This document shows positions 28,201-35,810 of a stretch of DNA of 46,199 nt, piece by piece. The position numbers and the translations under genes were made by a program. Source of the stretch: Nostoc sp. 106C (GTDB lineage: Bacteria; Cyanobacteriota; Cyanobacteriia; Cyanobacteriales; Nostocaceae); the NCBI RefSeq assembly GCF_002154725.1, contig NZ_MTAW01000088.1, forward strand, positions 1 through 46,199. Reading direction: 5' to 3'. The notes below the pieces were generated by a model that had not been told where the DNA came from, did not search any database, and was given only the letters and a program-made list of their open reading frames with translations. How positions within the stretch are numbered: the first letter of the stretch is position 1; every line of letters starts with the position of its first letter.

Positions 28201-28577
28201 GTTAATTTTGCGATCGCATCAGGTATTTCAGTTAGCTCTACTCGAATTAAAATAAGTTCTTCTAAATGTAGTATTTGCGTTACCACATCGGGAATGCTCT
28301 CTAAAGGATTGCCACTAATATCCAACTTACGCAAATTAGGCAAACCCAATAGTTCGAGTGGAAGGATTCTTAAATTATTGCCTGAAACTTTTTCGACAAT
28401 GCGGCCTCCTACTTCTTCATAACCTTTAACCTTCTTTCCCAAAATCAAAGACTCAAGCTGCTGCAATTTACCAATTTCCCCAGGTAACTCAGTCAACTCT
28501 TGCCCCGACAAGTCTAACTCTCGCCAACCCTCAGCCGCCGCGCGATCTATCAGTAGCAATAACTCATCCTGCGTCAT
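25284..28577 (-). CDS. LRR-Roc-COR (ROCO) GTPase
   Basis: The 1097-residue protein is a bacterial ROCO protein. I chose ATG 28577 (MTQDELLLLIDRAAAEGW), the N-terminus usual in cyanobacterial members; a TTG at 28589 is also in frame. About 17 leucine-rich repeats of 23 residues (NQITEIP type) run to about residue 430. The Roc GTPase follows: P-loop GQGSVGKTS (about 454-462), DFGGQE (about 504), NKKD (about 563) and TSC. COR runs from about 620 to 870. The C-terminal tail (about 960-1097) has ANFANEVKDNASQQASN, an acidic stretch (IIIDIDDVEAEI) and a hydrophobic alanine-rich segment (about 1055-1075) that might touch membrane. ROCO proteins act as dimeric nucleotide-dependent switches; the input and target here are unknown. 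The TPR-CHAT gene downstream is a candidate partner by position only. Confidence 0.92.
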   Translation of the reverse strand: MTQDELLLLIDRAAAEGWRELDLSGQELTELPGEIGKLQQLESLILGKKVKGYEEVGGRIVEKVSGNNLRILPLELLGLPNLRKLDISGNPLESIPDVVTQILHLEELILIRVELTEIPDAIAKLTNLRQLYLSSNQITKIPDALIKLTNLTRLVLSGNQITEIPDALIKLTNLTRLDLGGNQITEIPDALTELTNLTRLDLGENQITEIPDALAKLTNLMQLYLSSNQITNIPEAITKITNLTQLDLSYNQITQIPEAIANLTNLTTLFLYKNQITQITEAIANLTNLTRLLLSWNQITEIPKAIVNLSNLNTLHLHNNQITQIPEVVANLTNLAELYLSSNQITQIPEVVANLTNLTELKLYKNQITQIPEAIAKLTNLRLLDLCNNKITEIPEALESLPKLEKLDLRGNPLPISPEILGSSDDVGSVEEIFNYLRLLRSGEVRPLNEAKLLLIGQGSVGKTSLIERLIRNKYDKNQPQTDGLNVQTWNVQVNSKDIRLNVWDFGGQEIYHATHQFFLTKRSLYLLVCNCRTSEEENRIEYWLKLIESFGGQSPVIIVGNKKDEQPLDINRKALREKYPNIQAIIETSCQENIGIDELRTAILQQIAKLKEVYDLLPLSWFEVKQQLESMPQDFITYGNYIGICYENKIPEEQNQEQLIDLLHRLGLVLNFREHPILKDTNVLKPNWVTEGIYALLSDEILKTKTKGIFTPADLIRILNPERYPTQRHGYLIGLMKEFELGFELECYPPQFLIAGLLPKDQPDETELQGETLEFQYHYKVLPESIISRFIVNTHEKIHNQIYWRSGVMLQYEEHNEIYNIARIKADPEDKKIFITISGRKETRRLFLGILRDVFNKIHKSLPNLEITEWVPVPNHPNHPPLDYQELLGLEAMGESTVTIGKLKLKLDLRQLLDGYESLESRRKSQKGDNDADDRTVYEDMREIAKLAVSRPIINKAEAKAVSENSQFTNNLQGANIANFANEVKDNASQQASNFNQTSGANISEILQLIGNLRQTAAQFPPEIRDDIIIDIDDVEAEIQKPEQEQNKPKLKKRLTALLTAATVAATTIAGMTDFANNVMEIGSKLNIELPLPRAK

Positions 28578-28629
28578 AATTCCTAGCAAAAGGGTAAAAG
28601 GAAAAAAGATTGATAAAAATTATACAAAA

Positions 28630-28655
28630 GGCAGGAGGCAGGAGGCAGGAGGCAG
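28630..28655. repeat. Heptanucleotide short tandem repeat (GGCAGGA)
   Basis: GGCAGGA is repeated about 3.7 times just upstream of the ROCO start. This is the short tandemly repeated repetitive (STRR) class known from heterocystous cyanobacteria. The same heptamer occurs in the insertion inside the kinase gene at about 1484-1503. Confidence 0.85.
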
Positions 28656-28728
28656 AAGGTCAAACTATTGCTATCCCTAGCATTCACGCTTTCAAGATAT
28701 TCTAACTTATGTGAATATAGCCATAATG

Positions 28729-28938
28729 ACTTGATACAATTCAATTGTAGGGCGATGCATTAATATAACAGCCCGATGTATTGGCATAACAGAGCGGCGT
28801 ATTAATATAACAACTCAATGTATTGGCATAACAGGGCGACGTATTAATATAACAGCCCGATGTATTGGCATAACAGAGCGGCGTATTAATATAACAACTC
28901 AATGTATTGGCATAACAGACCGATGCAATCAAATTGCC
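28729..28938. repeat. 21-bp tandem repeat, locus 3 (10 units)
   Basis: Ten 21-bp units start at 28729 and then every 21 bp from 28750. Types with TATTAATATAACA and TATTGGCATAACA alternate (42-bp period). A 63-bp block (28771-28833) is repeated exactly at 28855-28917, giving an 84-bp period as well. The end units (28729, 28918) are of the palindromic type seen at the other loci. The array lies upstream of the ROCO gene. Read on the minus strand it keeps an open frame with a 7-residue period and a cysteine every seven residues, a consequence of the 21-bp unit. Confidence 0.9.
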
Positions 28939-28990
28939 ACAAGATGCTTCACCACTCTGAGTCTACGCATTACAAATTTTTATCGTCAGC

Positions 28991-29407
28991 TTATGACTTT
29001 GGACGTAGTTCAAATGCCATTTGCGAACGGTAAAAGCAAACATCAAATTCTAGAAAAAAGTTCATCCGCCCTAACAGTAATGGCACATTATCTGTAAGGC
29101 TCCATGCAAAAACCAATCGCACAGGCGAAAAAGTACCAATTTGGGCTGATAAAACTAATCCTCTGGCTTCAACAGGTGCTAAATTACCAGCTAGTTGCAC
29201 GGAAGTATTCAATTCTTCCCAAACTGCTCCTAGTTGAATACCTAAAGAGTAAGGTAAAACGTTAATGCTGGCTCCTGTATCTAGCAGTCCAGTAACTTCT
29301 ACAATTGAATTTCGGTAAGCTAATGTCAAAGGTAATAGTGGTACTGCGTCAATATCGCCAAATGCATCAGGTGCTTCAATAAAAGGAAACCTTTGAGCAT
29401 TAACCAT
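28991..29407 (-). CDS. Retropepsin-like aspartic protease
   Basis: The 138-residue protein has the single-domain clan AA layout: the catalytic motif LLDTGASINVLP near residues 42-53, a flap region, and the hydrophobic-hydrophobic-Gly motif LLLGRMNF near residue 112. Such proteins work as homodimers with one aspartate from each monomer. Substrates of bacterial members are mostly unknown. Its ATG overlaps the stop of the upstream small gene by 8 bases (ATGGTTAA), so translation is likely coupled. No signal peptide or membrane segment is visible. Confidence 0.82.
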   Translation of the reverse strand: MVNAQRFPFIEAPDAFGDIDAVPLLPLTLAYRNSIVEVTGLLDTGASINVLPYSLGIQLGAVWEELNTSVQLAGNLAPVEARGLVLSAQIGTFSPVRLVFAWSLTDNVPLLLGRMNFFLEFDVCFYRSQMAFELRPKS

Positions 29408-29615
29408 CGCTTGGTTGTCTGTCTTCTTCCAAAAGTGCGCCTAGCTTCAAAGCAGCATCATGGGAATTAAACGGAGACCACACTTGATAAGTAGCTCCCG
29501 GTTGCAGTGACAATGCTTCTTCATCTGCTAATTCTTGAACTAAAAACTGCATGACCTGTAATTTTTCTGCACGAGACAGATTTCGCAAGGTCGGGAATAA
29601 TTCTGCTATGCTCAT
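29400..29615 (-). CDS. Small partner protein of the aspartic protease
   Basis: The 71-residue protein (MSIAELFPTLRNLSRAEKLQVMQFLVQEL at the start, written here in two parts: MSIAELFPTLRNLSRAEK and LQVMQFLVQEL) has an N-terminal helical region, then GATYQVWSPFNSHDAA and an acidic end (LLEEDRQPSDG). The N-terminal motif of leucines around LSRAEKLQVMQFL looks like the start of small antitoxin-like or addiction-module-type proteins of cyanobacteria. Its stop overlaps the start of the protease gene, so the two form a compact operon. Function is unknown; an adaptor, inhibitor or substrate role for the protease is possible. Confidence 0.65.
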   Translation of the reverse strand: MSIAELFPTLRNLSRAEKLQVMQFLVQELADEEALSLQPGATYQVWSPFNSHDAALKLGALLEEDRQPSDG

Positions 29616-29811
29616 CTGGGCGGAGAAAGAATAACTAGATATGATTTTAACTTGCTGTAATTGGACAAATATTAATAAGTTATAAGTTGAAACGCGATCG
29701 CATTTTTCATCGCTACAATCAATTTGCTACAAGATGCGATGTCTACGACAAGCAGTACTCTTCGAGAAGCCTCGCTCCGCTCGTCTACCGCGTCTACGCA
29801 TTCAATACGCT

Positions 29812-29846
<35 letters not shown>

Positions 29847-29869
29847 GTTGTTGACTATATTCAGTCTTG

Positions 29870-31321
29870 TTAAGTGGAAAATGCTGGTTTTACAGCTAAG
29901 TTAAGGTTGACGCTTTCCTCGCTCAACTCGGCAAGTTTGCCAACAGTAGCATCAATATTTTTCCTGGCATCGCCAAACAACATCAGGGTATTGTGCTTGT
30001 AGAATAGAGGATTTTCCACTCCAGCGTAGCCACTAGCCATACTGCGCTTCATCACTATCACAGTGCCAGCTTTCCAAACCTCCAGGACTGGCATTCCCGC
30101 AATCGGGCTATTGGGGTTTTCTAAAGCGCTGGGGTTAACAGTGTCATTAGCACCAATGACCAATACTACATCTGTCTCAGTGAAATCCTCATTGATTTCA
30201 TCCATCTCTAATACGATGTCGTAGGGCACTTTCGCTTCCGCTAACAGCACGTTCATGTGTCCCGGCATACGACCAGCTACAGGATGGATACCAAAACGAA
30301 CTTTAATGCCGCGATCGCGCAGTCGTTTGACAATTTCTGAGACTCCATGTTGTGCTTGCGCTACTGCCATACCGTAGCCAGGGACGATGATCACGCTCTT
30401 GGCACGGGATAGGAGTTCAACTGTATCTTCAACTGTAGTTGAGGTAACTTTACCCTCTATCTGTTCGCCATCTCCAGCACTTGCACTTGTCTGAGCGCCA
30501 AAACCTCCTAAAATGACGCTGATGAAGGAACGGTTCATGGCTTTGCACATGATGTAGCTGAGGATCGCCCCACTACTACCTACCAAAGCACCTGTAATGA
30601 TCAGCAAATCGTTCGATAGCATGAAACCAGCAGCAGCAGCAGCCCATCCTGAGTAGCTGTTGAGCATGGAAATCACTACCGGCATATCAGCACCACCAAT
30701 TGCCATGACGAGATGAATGCCTAAGACTGAGGCAATTGCAGACATGATCAATAGCGGTTGCAGTCCAGTTATTGCCTCTGCACCAATAAATTGGCTACCA
30801 AGCCAGATTGCAGCCGCAAGCATAGTCAAGTTCAGTAAGTGCCGTCCTGGTAGTAGTAACGGTTTGCTGCTGATGATACCCCGCAGTTTACCAAAGGCAA
30901 TAATCGAACCTGTAAAGGTGACTGCACCAATAAATACACCAACAAATATTTCTATTTGGTGAATTGTGGATTCTACAGGCGTGAGCGATCGCGTTTCTTG
31001 GAGATAATTGGCAATACCTACGAGAACTGCGGCTGCACCCACAAAACTATGCAGAATTGCCACTAGTTCCGGCATGGAAGTCATCGCCACCCGCGAAGCA
31101 ACAATTGCACCAATCACGGCTCCAGGGATAACAACTGACCCCAAGATGCCATAAGCGTTCATATCTAGGGAAAGTGCGGTAGCTACGAAAGCAATCAGCA
31201 TTCCCACAATGCCGTAAACATTGCCTTGGCGAGCAGTTTCCTGGTCAGACAGTCCCCCAAGGCTGAGAATGAATAAGGCGCTAGCCACAATATACGCCAC
31301 TGTCAGTAAGTTATTTGACAT
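29870..31321 (-). CDS. pntB: NAD(P) transhydrogenase subunit beta
   Basis: PntB carries the NADP(H)-binding domain and most of the proton channel of the transhydrogenase, which couples hydride transfer between NAD(H) and NADP(H) to proton movement across the thylakoid or plasma membrane. The 483 residues comprise about nine membrane helices (to about residue 265) and a soluble NADP domain. The latter includes [16 protein letters not shown], the [14 protein letters not shown] loop and [10 protein letters not shown], all standard. It starts 9 bp after the pntA stop, so the two are one operon. Confidence 0.95.
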   Translation of the reverse strand: MSNNLLTVAYIVASALFILSLGGLSDQETARQGNVYGIVGMLIAFVATALSLDMNAYGILGSVVIPGAVIGAIVASRVAMTSMPELVAILHSFVGAAAVLVGIANYLQETRSLTPVESTIHQIEIFVGVFIGAVTFTGSIIAFGKLRGIISSKPLLLPGRHLLNLTMLAAAIWLGSQFIGAEAITGLQPLLIMSAIASVLGIHLVMAIGGADMPVVISMLNSYSGWAAAAAGFMLSNDLLIITGALVGSSGAILSYIMCKAMNRSFISVILGGFGAQTSASAGDGEQIEGKVTSTTVEDTVELLSRAKSVIIVPGYGMAVAQAQHGVSEIVKRLRDRGIKVRFGIHPVAGRMPGHMNVLLAEAKVPYDIVLEMDEINEDFTETDVVLVIGANDTVNPSALENPNSPIAGMPVLEVWKAGTVIVMKRSMASGYAGVENPLFYKHNTLMLFGDARKNIDATVGKLAELSEESVNLNLAVKPAFST

Positions 31322-31330
31322 ATTTTTGTT

Positions 31331-32920
31331 CTACCTTTGGAACATCTTGAGCATTCGTTGAGTGACTAGGAAACCGCCGGAAATGTTAATCGTGCCTACG
31401 AGAATTGCGATCGCTCCGAGAATAGTAGTAGATGAACTCGATCCTCCAGAGATTTGCAGCATCCCGCCAATAATGATGATGCCGCTAATAGCGTTGGTAA
31501 CGCTCATCAGCGGTGTGTGCAAAGCCGGTTTCACATTCCAAATCACTTGCCAACCAATAAAGCAAGCTAGGACAAACACGATGAAATGAGAAAGAAATTC
31601 TGGAGGCGCATTAATCCCGATGCCAAGTAAAGCTAAACCAACTAACAACAGCCAAATCATGTTACTCCCACCTTTCGCCGCACTGGGAACTGGAGAAATT
31701 GGTGCAGTTGCTAAGACTTGAATCGGCTCTTTGACTTTATCTTCACTTTTGCTACTTTTGTTTTCTGTTACCTCTACTTTTTTCTCAATCTTTGGTGGGG
31801 GATAAGTAATCTCGCCAGCATGAACTACTAAGGCACTCCTAACTACCTCATCTTCGAGATTGATTTGGAAATTACTCGCTCCACCCATGTCTTCGAGCAG
31901 ATGACAAAGATTGTTACCGTAAAGTTGACTGGCTTGTTGCGCCATCCGGCTGGGCAAATCTGTCAAACCCACTATCGTTACTCCCTTGTAACGGTAGATT
32001 TCACCAGGATGAGTACAAGCGCAATTACCACCTTGCTCTGCTGCCAAATCAACGATAACTGACCCCTCTTTCATGCTCTCAACCATTTCTTGGGTAATCA
32101 GCACAGGTGCTTTTCTACCTGGGATGAGGGCTGTGGTAATGATGATGTCAACTTCTTGAGCTTGAGCAGCAAACAATTCCATCTCAGCTTTGATAAATTC
32201 GTCGCTCATCACCTTGGCGTAGCCGCCTTCACCAGTACCGTCTTCGGCAAAGTTGAGTTCGAGAAACTCTGCACCTAAGCTTTCTACCTGCTCTTTTACT
32301 ACCAAGCGTGTATCAAAAGCTCGTACAATTGCACCCAATCCTTTAGCAGTACCAATTGCTGCTAATCCCGCTACACCAACCCCAATAATCATCACCTTTG
32401 CAGGTGGCACTTTGCCCGCTGCGGTAATCTGACCGTTAAAGAAGCGCCCAAAGTGGTTAGCAGCTTCAATCACCGCACGGTAGCCAGCGAGATTTGCCAT
32501 TGAACTTAAGGCATCCAGCTTTTGCGCCCGACTGATACGGGGGATTGCATCCATCGCCAACACTGTAGCTTGGCGTGCTACCAGTTTTTGTAGTAGTTCA
32601 GGATTTTGGGCAGGCCAGATAAAACTGATCAGCGTGCTTCCCTGATGCAGAAAATCTGCTTCATGTTTACATTCATCAGGATGCATTTGGGGTGGGCGCA
32701 CCTTAAGTACAATATCTGCCTCTGCCCATAAAGTTGCAGCATCCGGAGCAATCTGGCAATTTGCTTGAGTATAAGCATCATCAGCAAAGTTTGCCGCATA
32801 ACCAGCATTTCTCTCAACCAGCACATCAAATCCAAGCTTTTGCAACCGTTTGGCTGTGTCTGGCGTAGCTGCTACACGGTGTTCGTCAGGATAGACTTCC
32901 TTTGGAATACCAACCTTCAT
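31331..32920 (-). CDS. pntA: NAD(P) transhydrogenase subunit alpha (fused alpha1-alpha2)
   Basis: The 529-residue PntA has the soluble NAD(H)-binding domain I (about residues 1-375). It includes the N-terminal [17 protein letters not shown], the Rossmann motif GVGVAGLAA near residue 180 and the mobile-loop region near 230. A low-complexity charged and Pro/Ala linker follows (about 380-420), then three to four C-terminal membrane helices (about 425-525). In some bacteria these parts are two genes (pntAA, pntAB); here they are one continuous frame. The gene leads the pntA-pntB operon; the ATG at 32920 is preceded by AAGGAGAA (7 bp upstream), a clear ribosome-binding site. Confidence 0.95.
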   Translation of the reverse strand: MKVGIPKEVYPDEHRVAATPDTAKRLQKLGFDVLVERNAGYAANFADDAYTQANCQIAPDAATLWAEADIVLKVRPPQMHPDECKHEADFLHQGSTLISFIWPAQNPELLQKLVARQATVLAMDAIPRISRAQKLDALSSMANLAGYRAVIEAANHFGRFFNGQITAAGKVPPAKVMIIGVGVAGLAAIGTAKGLGAIVRAFDTRLVVKEQVESLGAEFLELNFAEDGTGEGGYAKVMSDEFIKAEMELFAAQAQEVDIIITTALIPGRKAPVLITQEMVESMKEGSVIVDLAAEQGGNCACTHPGEIYRYKGVTIVGLTDLPSRMAQQASQLYGNNLCHLLEDMGGASNFQINLEDEVVRSALVVHAGEITYPPPKIEKKVEVTENKSSKSEDKVKEPIQVLATAPISPVPSAAKGGSNMIWLLLVGLALLGIGINAPPEFLSHFIVFVLACFIGWQVIWNVKPALHTPLMSVTNAISGIIIIGGMLQISGGSSSSTTILGAIAILVGTINISGGFLVTQRMLKMFQR

Positions 32921-34167
32921 TGGTGTTCTCCTTTTGATTTAGCTGAGTTCCCCAAATAAAGAGAGACACTAAGCAATTCAAAATTCGGTGTTGCTAAATT
33001 TCAGGATGAATGTCTCATGCAGAGGCGCAGAGAAGATAAGGATTTTGAAATTTTAATGTTGTAATTTCATCTTTTGTTTCAGCAACGCCAAAACATTTTG
33101 TTGTTGATAGCTATCCTAGCTGCTGGCTGTATGCAAGTTAAATTTGTAACCCTGAAAGCACAAAGGATTGAGGAAAATCAGGATTCTAATATTTCTTTTG
33201 ATATGTTGCTAATGGCGATCGCCGCTAGCCGGAGGTTTAGATCTTGCACCAACCTCAAAAATACTCTGAAATAAATTTCGTTACGCCCATCGCACGCCAC
33301 TTATTGGAATCCTAAGAACTCTCCGAAGACTGTGCGCTAACGGCAAACCGCTTTTCAGGTGTCTACAGCGGAAGCTGCTCCAACAACCTTTGTACACAAA
33401 GTGTCTTTGCTTTTTGCCTCCCTCACTCAGGTTTTATGTTTATATTTGGTTGAATTACTTATGTTAAACATAATATTTAGTATAGTGTATTGTATCTAAA
33501 TTTGTAGTAATTCTTCACAAGTTTTGAGTAAATTATTACCATAAAAAACTTGTTGCCATCATATATTTTTAAGTTTTACATTTAATTGCAGAAAACAAAA
33601 CTTTGTATTAAATTAGTATTTAAATTAATACAAGTCTATAGTTATTTTATAAAGCAGATATGTAATTAATCCAGAATATATTTTGCGTATTTTTAGCGAA
33701 GTTTATTGTAGCTATGCTAATAAATTAAACCAAAATATAGTATTATACTATATTCATATATACTAAAAAATCTTAATTCTAAGTCTGTAAATGAACTTTG
33801 CATTAGACTTTAATATTTACTAATGAGACTTAGTTGGCAATTTTTAATTATAAAATTACAAAAAATAATCCTGAATTCTGAGGTAATAACTCAGGATTCA
33901 GGTAGTAGGTATTAACAGAGGGAAGACTTAGCTTAAAGGAGCGAAATTCTTAACAAAGCATGGAGAAAAACTATAATATTGCAAGATAATAGTGCTCTTA
34001 CCTGTTAATTCAATTGAATTTCAACTATTAAATGTGCCAGGAAAGCTGACTAGCTTTAATTAATAAATTAACACTATATATCTAGGGGTAAATATATTGC
34101 AACTAAACTTTACCTTTAGGAAAAAAAGATCTAGAATTGCCAATTACTCAACTAGAGACTGACTCAG
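32921..34167. other. Long AT-rich intergenic region
   Basis: About 1.25 kb without a gene I can support. The first 450 bp have mixed composition, with weak frames (for example 33074-33274) that lack homologous features. From about 33430 to 34130 the sequence is very AT-rich with many short TATA-like runs. A hairpin lies at 33870-33902. The pntA promoter must be at the left side. The rest could hold decayed sequence, an unannotated RNA or a regulatory region. Confidence 0.5.
33870..33902. other. Stem-loop in the AT-rich gap
   Basis: CCTGAATTCTGAG (33870-33882) pairs with CTCAGGATTCAGG (33890-33902) with one mismatch or G-U pair and a 7-nt loop. In an otherwise very AT-rich stretch this is the most stable local structure. 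It has no T-run, so it is not clearly a terminator; it could be part of a non-coding RNA. Confidence 0.45.
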
Positions 34168-34269
34168 ATGGCTTTCCGTACCATTACTAGTGCTGGTAAC
34201 CAAAGAGCGATCGCCACTGCAACTTATGCTGCTTATACCGCTACAGATGGCAAACCTTTTAACCCTTGA
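34168..34269 (+). CDS. Possible 33-residue small protein
   Basis: ATG 34168 opens a 33-codon frame ending at TGA 34267 (MAFRTITSAGNQRAIATATY then AAYTATDGKPFNP). Its codons and HIP1 content look more coding-like than the AT-rich DNA before it, and it ends 8 bp from the stop of the convergent hydrolase gene. No convincing ribosome-binding site precedes it. It could be a true small protein or the stub of a longer gene lost by deletion. I do not recognise the sequence. Confidence 0.3.
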   Translation: MAFRTITSAGNQRAIATATYAAYTATDGKPFNP

Positions 34270-34277
34270 GTCAACAA

Positions 34278-35630
34278 TCATTGGAATCCTGCTGATTCAT
34301 ACAAACGTTTGAGCATGGCGGTAATCTTTGCACCATAATCTAAATCTGCTGACCAGCGTCCTGATAACTGATCAATTAATGGAGCAATACCACGCGTAAC
34401 AAAACGAAACCTGGGATCTACTACTTCGTTCACCAAAGGTTCTAAACTGGCGTAAGCTTTTAAATGTTGGATGTGTGCTCTCACACCAATTCTGGCGCTT
34501 TCAAAAGAAGCTGCTTGTGAACTACCGCCAATCGTACCTAAGCCTGCAAAGTTATTTTGCTCAGGTCTAATATCGCCACCAAAGCGTAAAAATCCAGTTT
34601 CAACACACATTTGACAAAAGGCAATATCATAGTTTATACCCTCTGCACTAGCTTCTTCTCGATAGAGTTTTGGGATGTCAGGAAATTGCACTAAAGCATT
34701 TTCATTATTGTTTCTCAGAAATAGCTGTAACTGTACTTCTGAAGTATTACCATTCGATATAATCCGGTCAAATTGCCCAGGGCAGACAACTAAAATTGAA
34801 CGCAAACTTACAGTGCGAGTAGCCGCGTCCCAACTGACAGAAACATTAAAATCTCGCAGTTCAATGGCTTTTACATACACAACTTTATGATATGTAATTC
34901 GGCGAACTTCAGGTATTTTTGATAAATCAACGCGTAAACGATCTACTAAATCAATTGGGATATAAGCATTGCCATTAATCAGTATTCCTTGTTCTGAGTA
35001 TTTCTGTCCATTAATATTAATATTAATGGGCGGATAAGTTGCTTCTGGAGTATTTCCTTGACTGGGGTCGATCGCCCGGCTCCAAGAAGCCAATCCATCA
35101 GCAATTCCTAAAGCAAAATCGCGGCGGCGATTTTGCAATAAAGACCTGTCATCAGGATTGCTGAGAAAACCTACCTGCATTAACAAAGAAGGAATCGCTG
35201 TTTGGCGGCAGAATATTAGCCGACCTAATCCGCTATCTGTATCTGGCTTGACGCCGCGATTTGGCAACTGAGGTACGCGGCGCAACAGTCCCAACAATAA
35301 AAGTTCAGCATTGCTTTTGCGCTGCTCGTTATTGGCAATGTAGAAGACACTAGCCCCCCGCACATTGGGACTACTAGCTGCATCAGCGTGAATTTCTAAC
35401 GCCACATCAGTAGAACGACCACGGGAATTTATCCAGGCGATAGTATTAGCAGCACTCAGATCATCGGGAACTGATAAAACTTCAAAGCTCCGCGCCCGCA
35501 ATTCTGTTACAATCAAATCCCGCAACAGAATCATTTCTCTAGCTTCTGTTGTCCCACCAGCGATCGTCCCTGGATCAATTCCCCCAGCTTCTTTGCCTCC
35601 GTGAGCAGCAGAAATAAATATACGCCCCAT
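34278..35630 (-). CDS. Two-domain peptidoglycan hydrolase: amidase_3 plus glucosaminidase
   Basis: The 450-residue protein joins two wall-cutting modules. Residues 1-185 are an N-acetylmuramoyl-L-alanine amidase domain (amidase_3) with zinc ligands H10 (AAHGGK), E29 (TEAREM) and H81 (EIHADA). The position of the usual catalytic glutamate (in ExGFLSN) is Q152 here (LLMQVGFLSNPDD), which may impair catalysis. The middle (about 205-280) looks like a small beta domain (NGQKYSEQGILINGNAYIP). The C-terminal 150 residues resemble an endo-beta-N-acetylglucosaminidase/lysozyme-like domain (QMCVETGFLRFGGD, QNNFAGLGTIGG). There is no visible signal peptide, unusual for a wall hydrolase; it may leave by another route or act after lysis. 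It is convergent with the small frame at 34168. Confidence 0.82.
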   Translation of the reverse strand: MGRIFISAAHGGKEAGGIDPGTIAGGTTEAREMILLRDLIVTELRARSFEVLSVPDDLSAANTIAWINSRGRSTDVALEIHADAASSPNVRGASVFYIANNEQRKSNAELLLLGLLRRVPQLPNRGVKPDTDSGLGRLIFCRQTAIPSLLMQVGFLSNPDDRSLLQNRRRDFALGIADGLASWSRAIDPSQGNTPEATYPPINININGQKYSEQGILINGNAYIPIDLVDRLRVDLSKIPEVRRITYHKVVYVKAIELRDFNVSVSWDAATRTVSLRSILVVCPGQFDRIISNGNTSEVQLQLFLRNNNENALVQFPDIPKLYREEASAEGINYDIAFCQMCVETGFLRFGGDIRPEQNNFAGLGTIGGSSQAASFESARIGVRAHIQHLKAYASLEPLVNEVVDPRFRFVTRGIAPLIDQLSGRWSADLDYGAKITAMLKRLYESAGFQ

Positions 35631-35739
35631 CTTCAGTGTTTCCTCTTATAAGACTCAGCCTAAGCAATCCTATATTCATTCTTGGTTGAGCAACAACAAT
35701 ATAATAGCCATCAGGAGTCCTTGATCATTTGTCCTTTGT

Positions 35740-35805
35740 TATTTCTCCCAAGTTGATGACCAATGACTAACGATCGATGACCACCAATGACTAATGACTC
35801 ATGAG
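35740..35805. repeat. Short repeats upstream of dnaG
   Basis: The motif ATGACCAATGACTAA and variants (GATGACCA, CCAATGACTAATGACT) recur several times in the 65 bp before the dnaG start. This is a short-sequence repeat type common between genes in Nostoc-like genomes; it may overlap the dnaG leader. Confidence 0.6.
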
Positions 35806-35810
35806 TAAAT

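Noticed and set aside
28741-28932. Minus-strand 63-residue frame with a cysteine every seven residues
   Set aside because: It comes from the 21-bp repeat array; at 25087-25233 the same family reads in a different frame with a different peptide, so coding is not conserved. The start is only a TTG.
28729-28938. CRISPR array
   Set aside because: Units are contiguous 21-mers with no unique spacers and no cas genes nearby.
33074-33274. 66-residue plus-strand frame with a lipobox-like LAAGC
   Set aside because: Starts at a TTG without a ribosome-binding site, composition is repeat-like, and the lipoprotein motif is imperfect with no positively charged start.
33290-33530. Possible hydrophobic peptide frame ending near 33500
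   Set aside because: No start with a ribosome-binding site and no homologous features; probably chance in AT-rich DNA.
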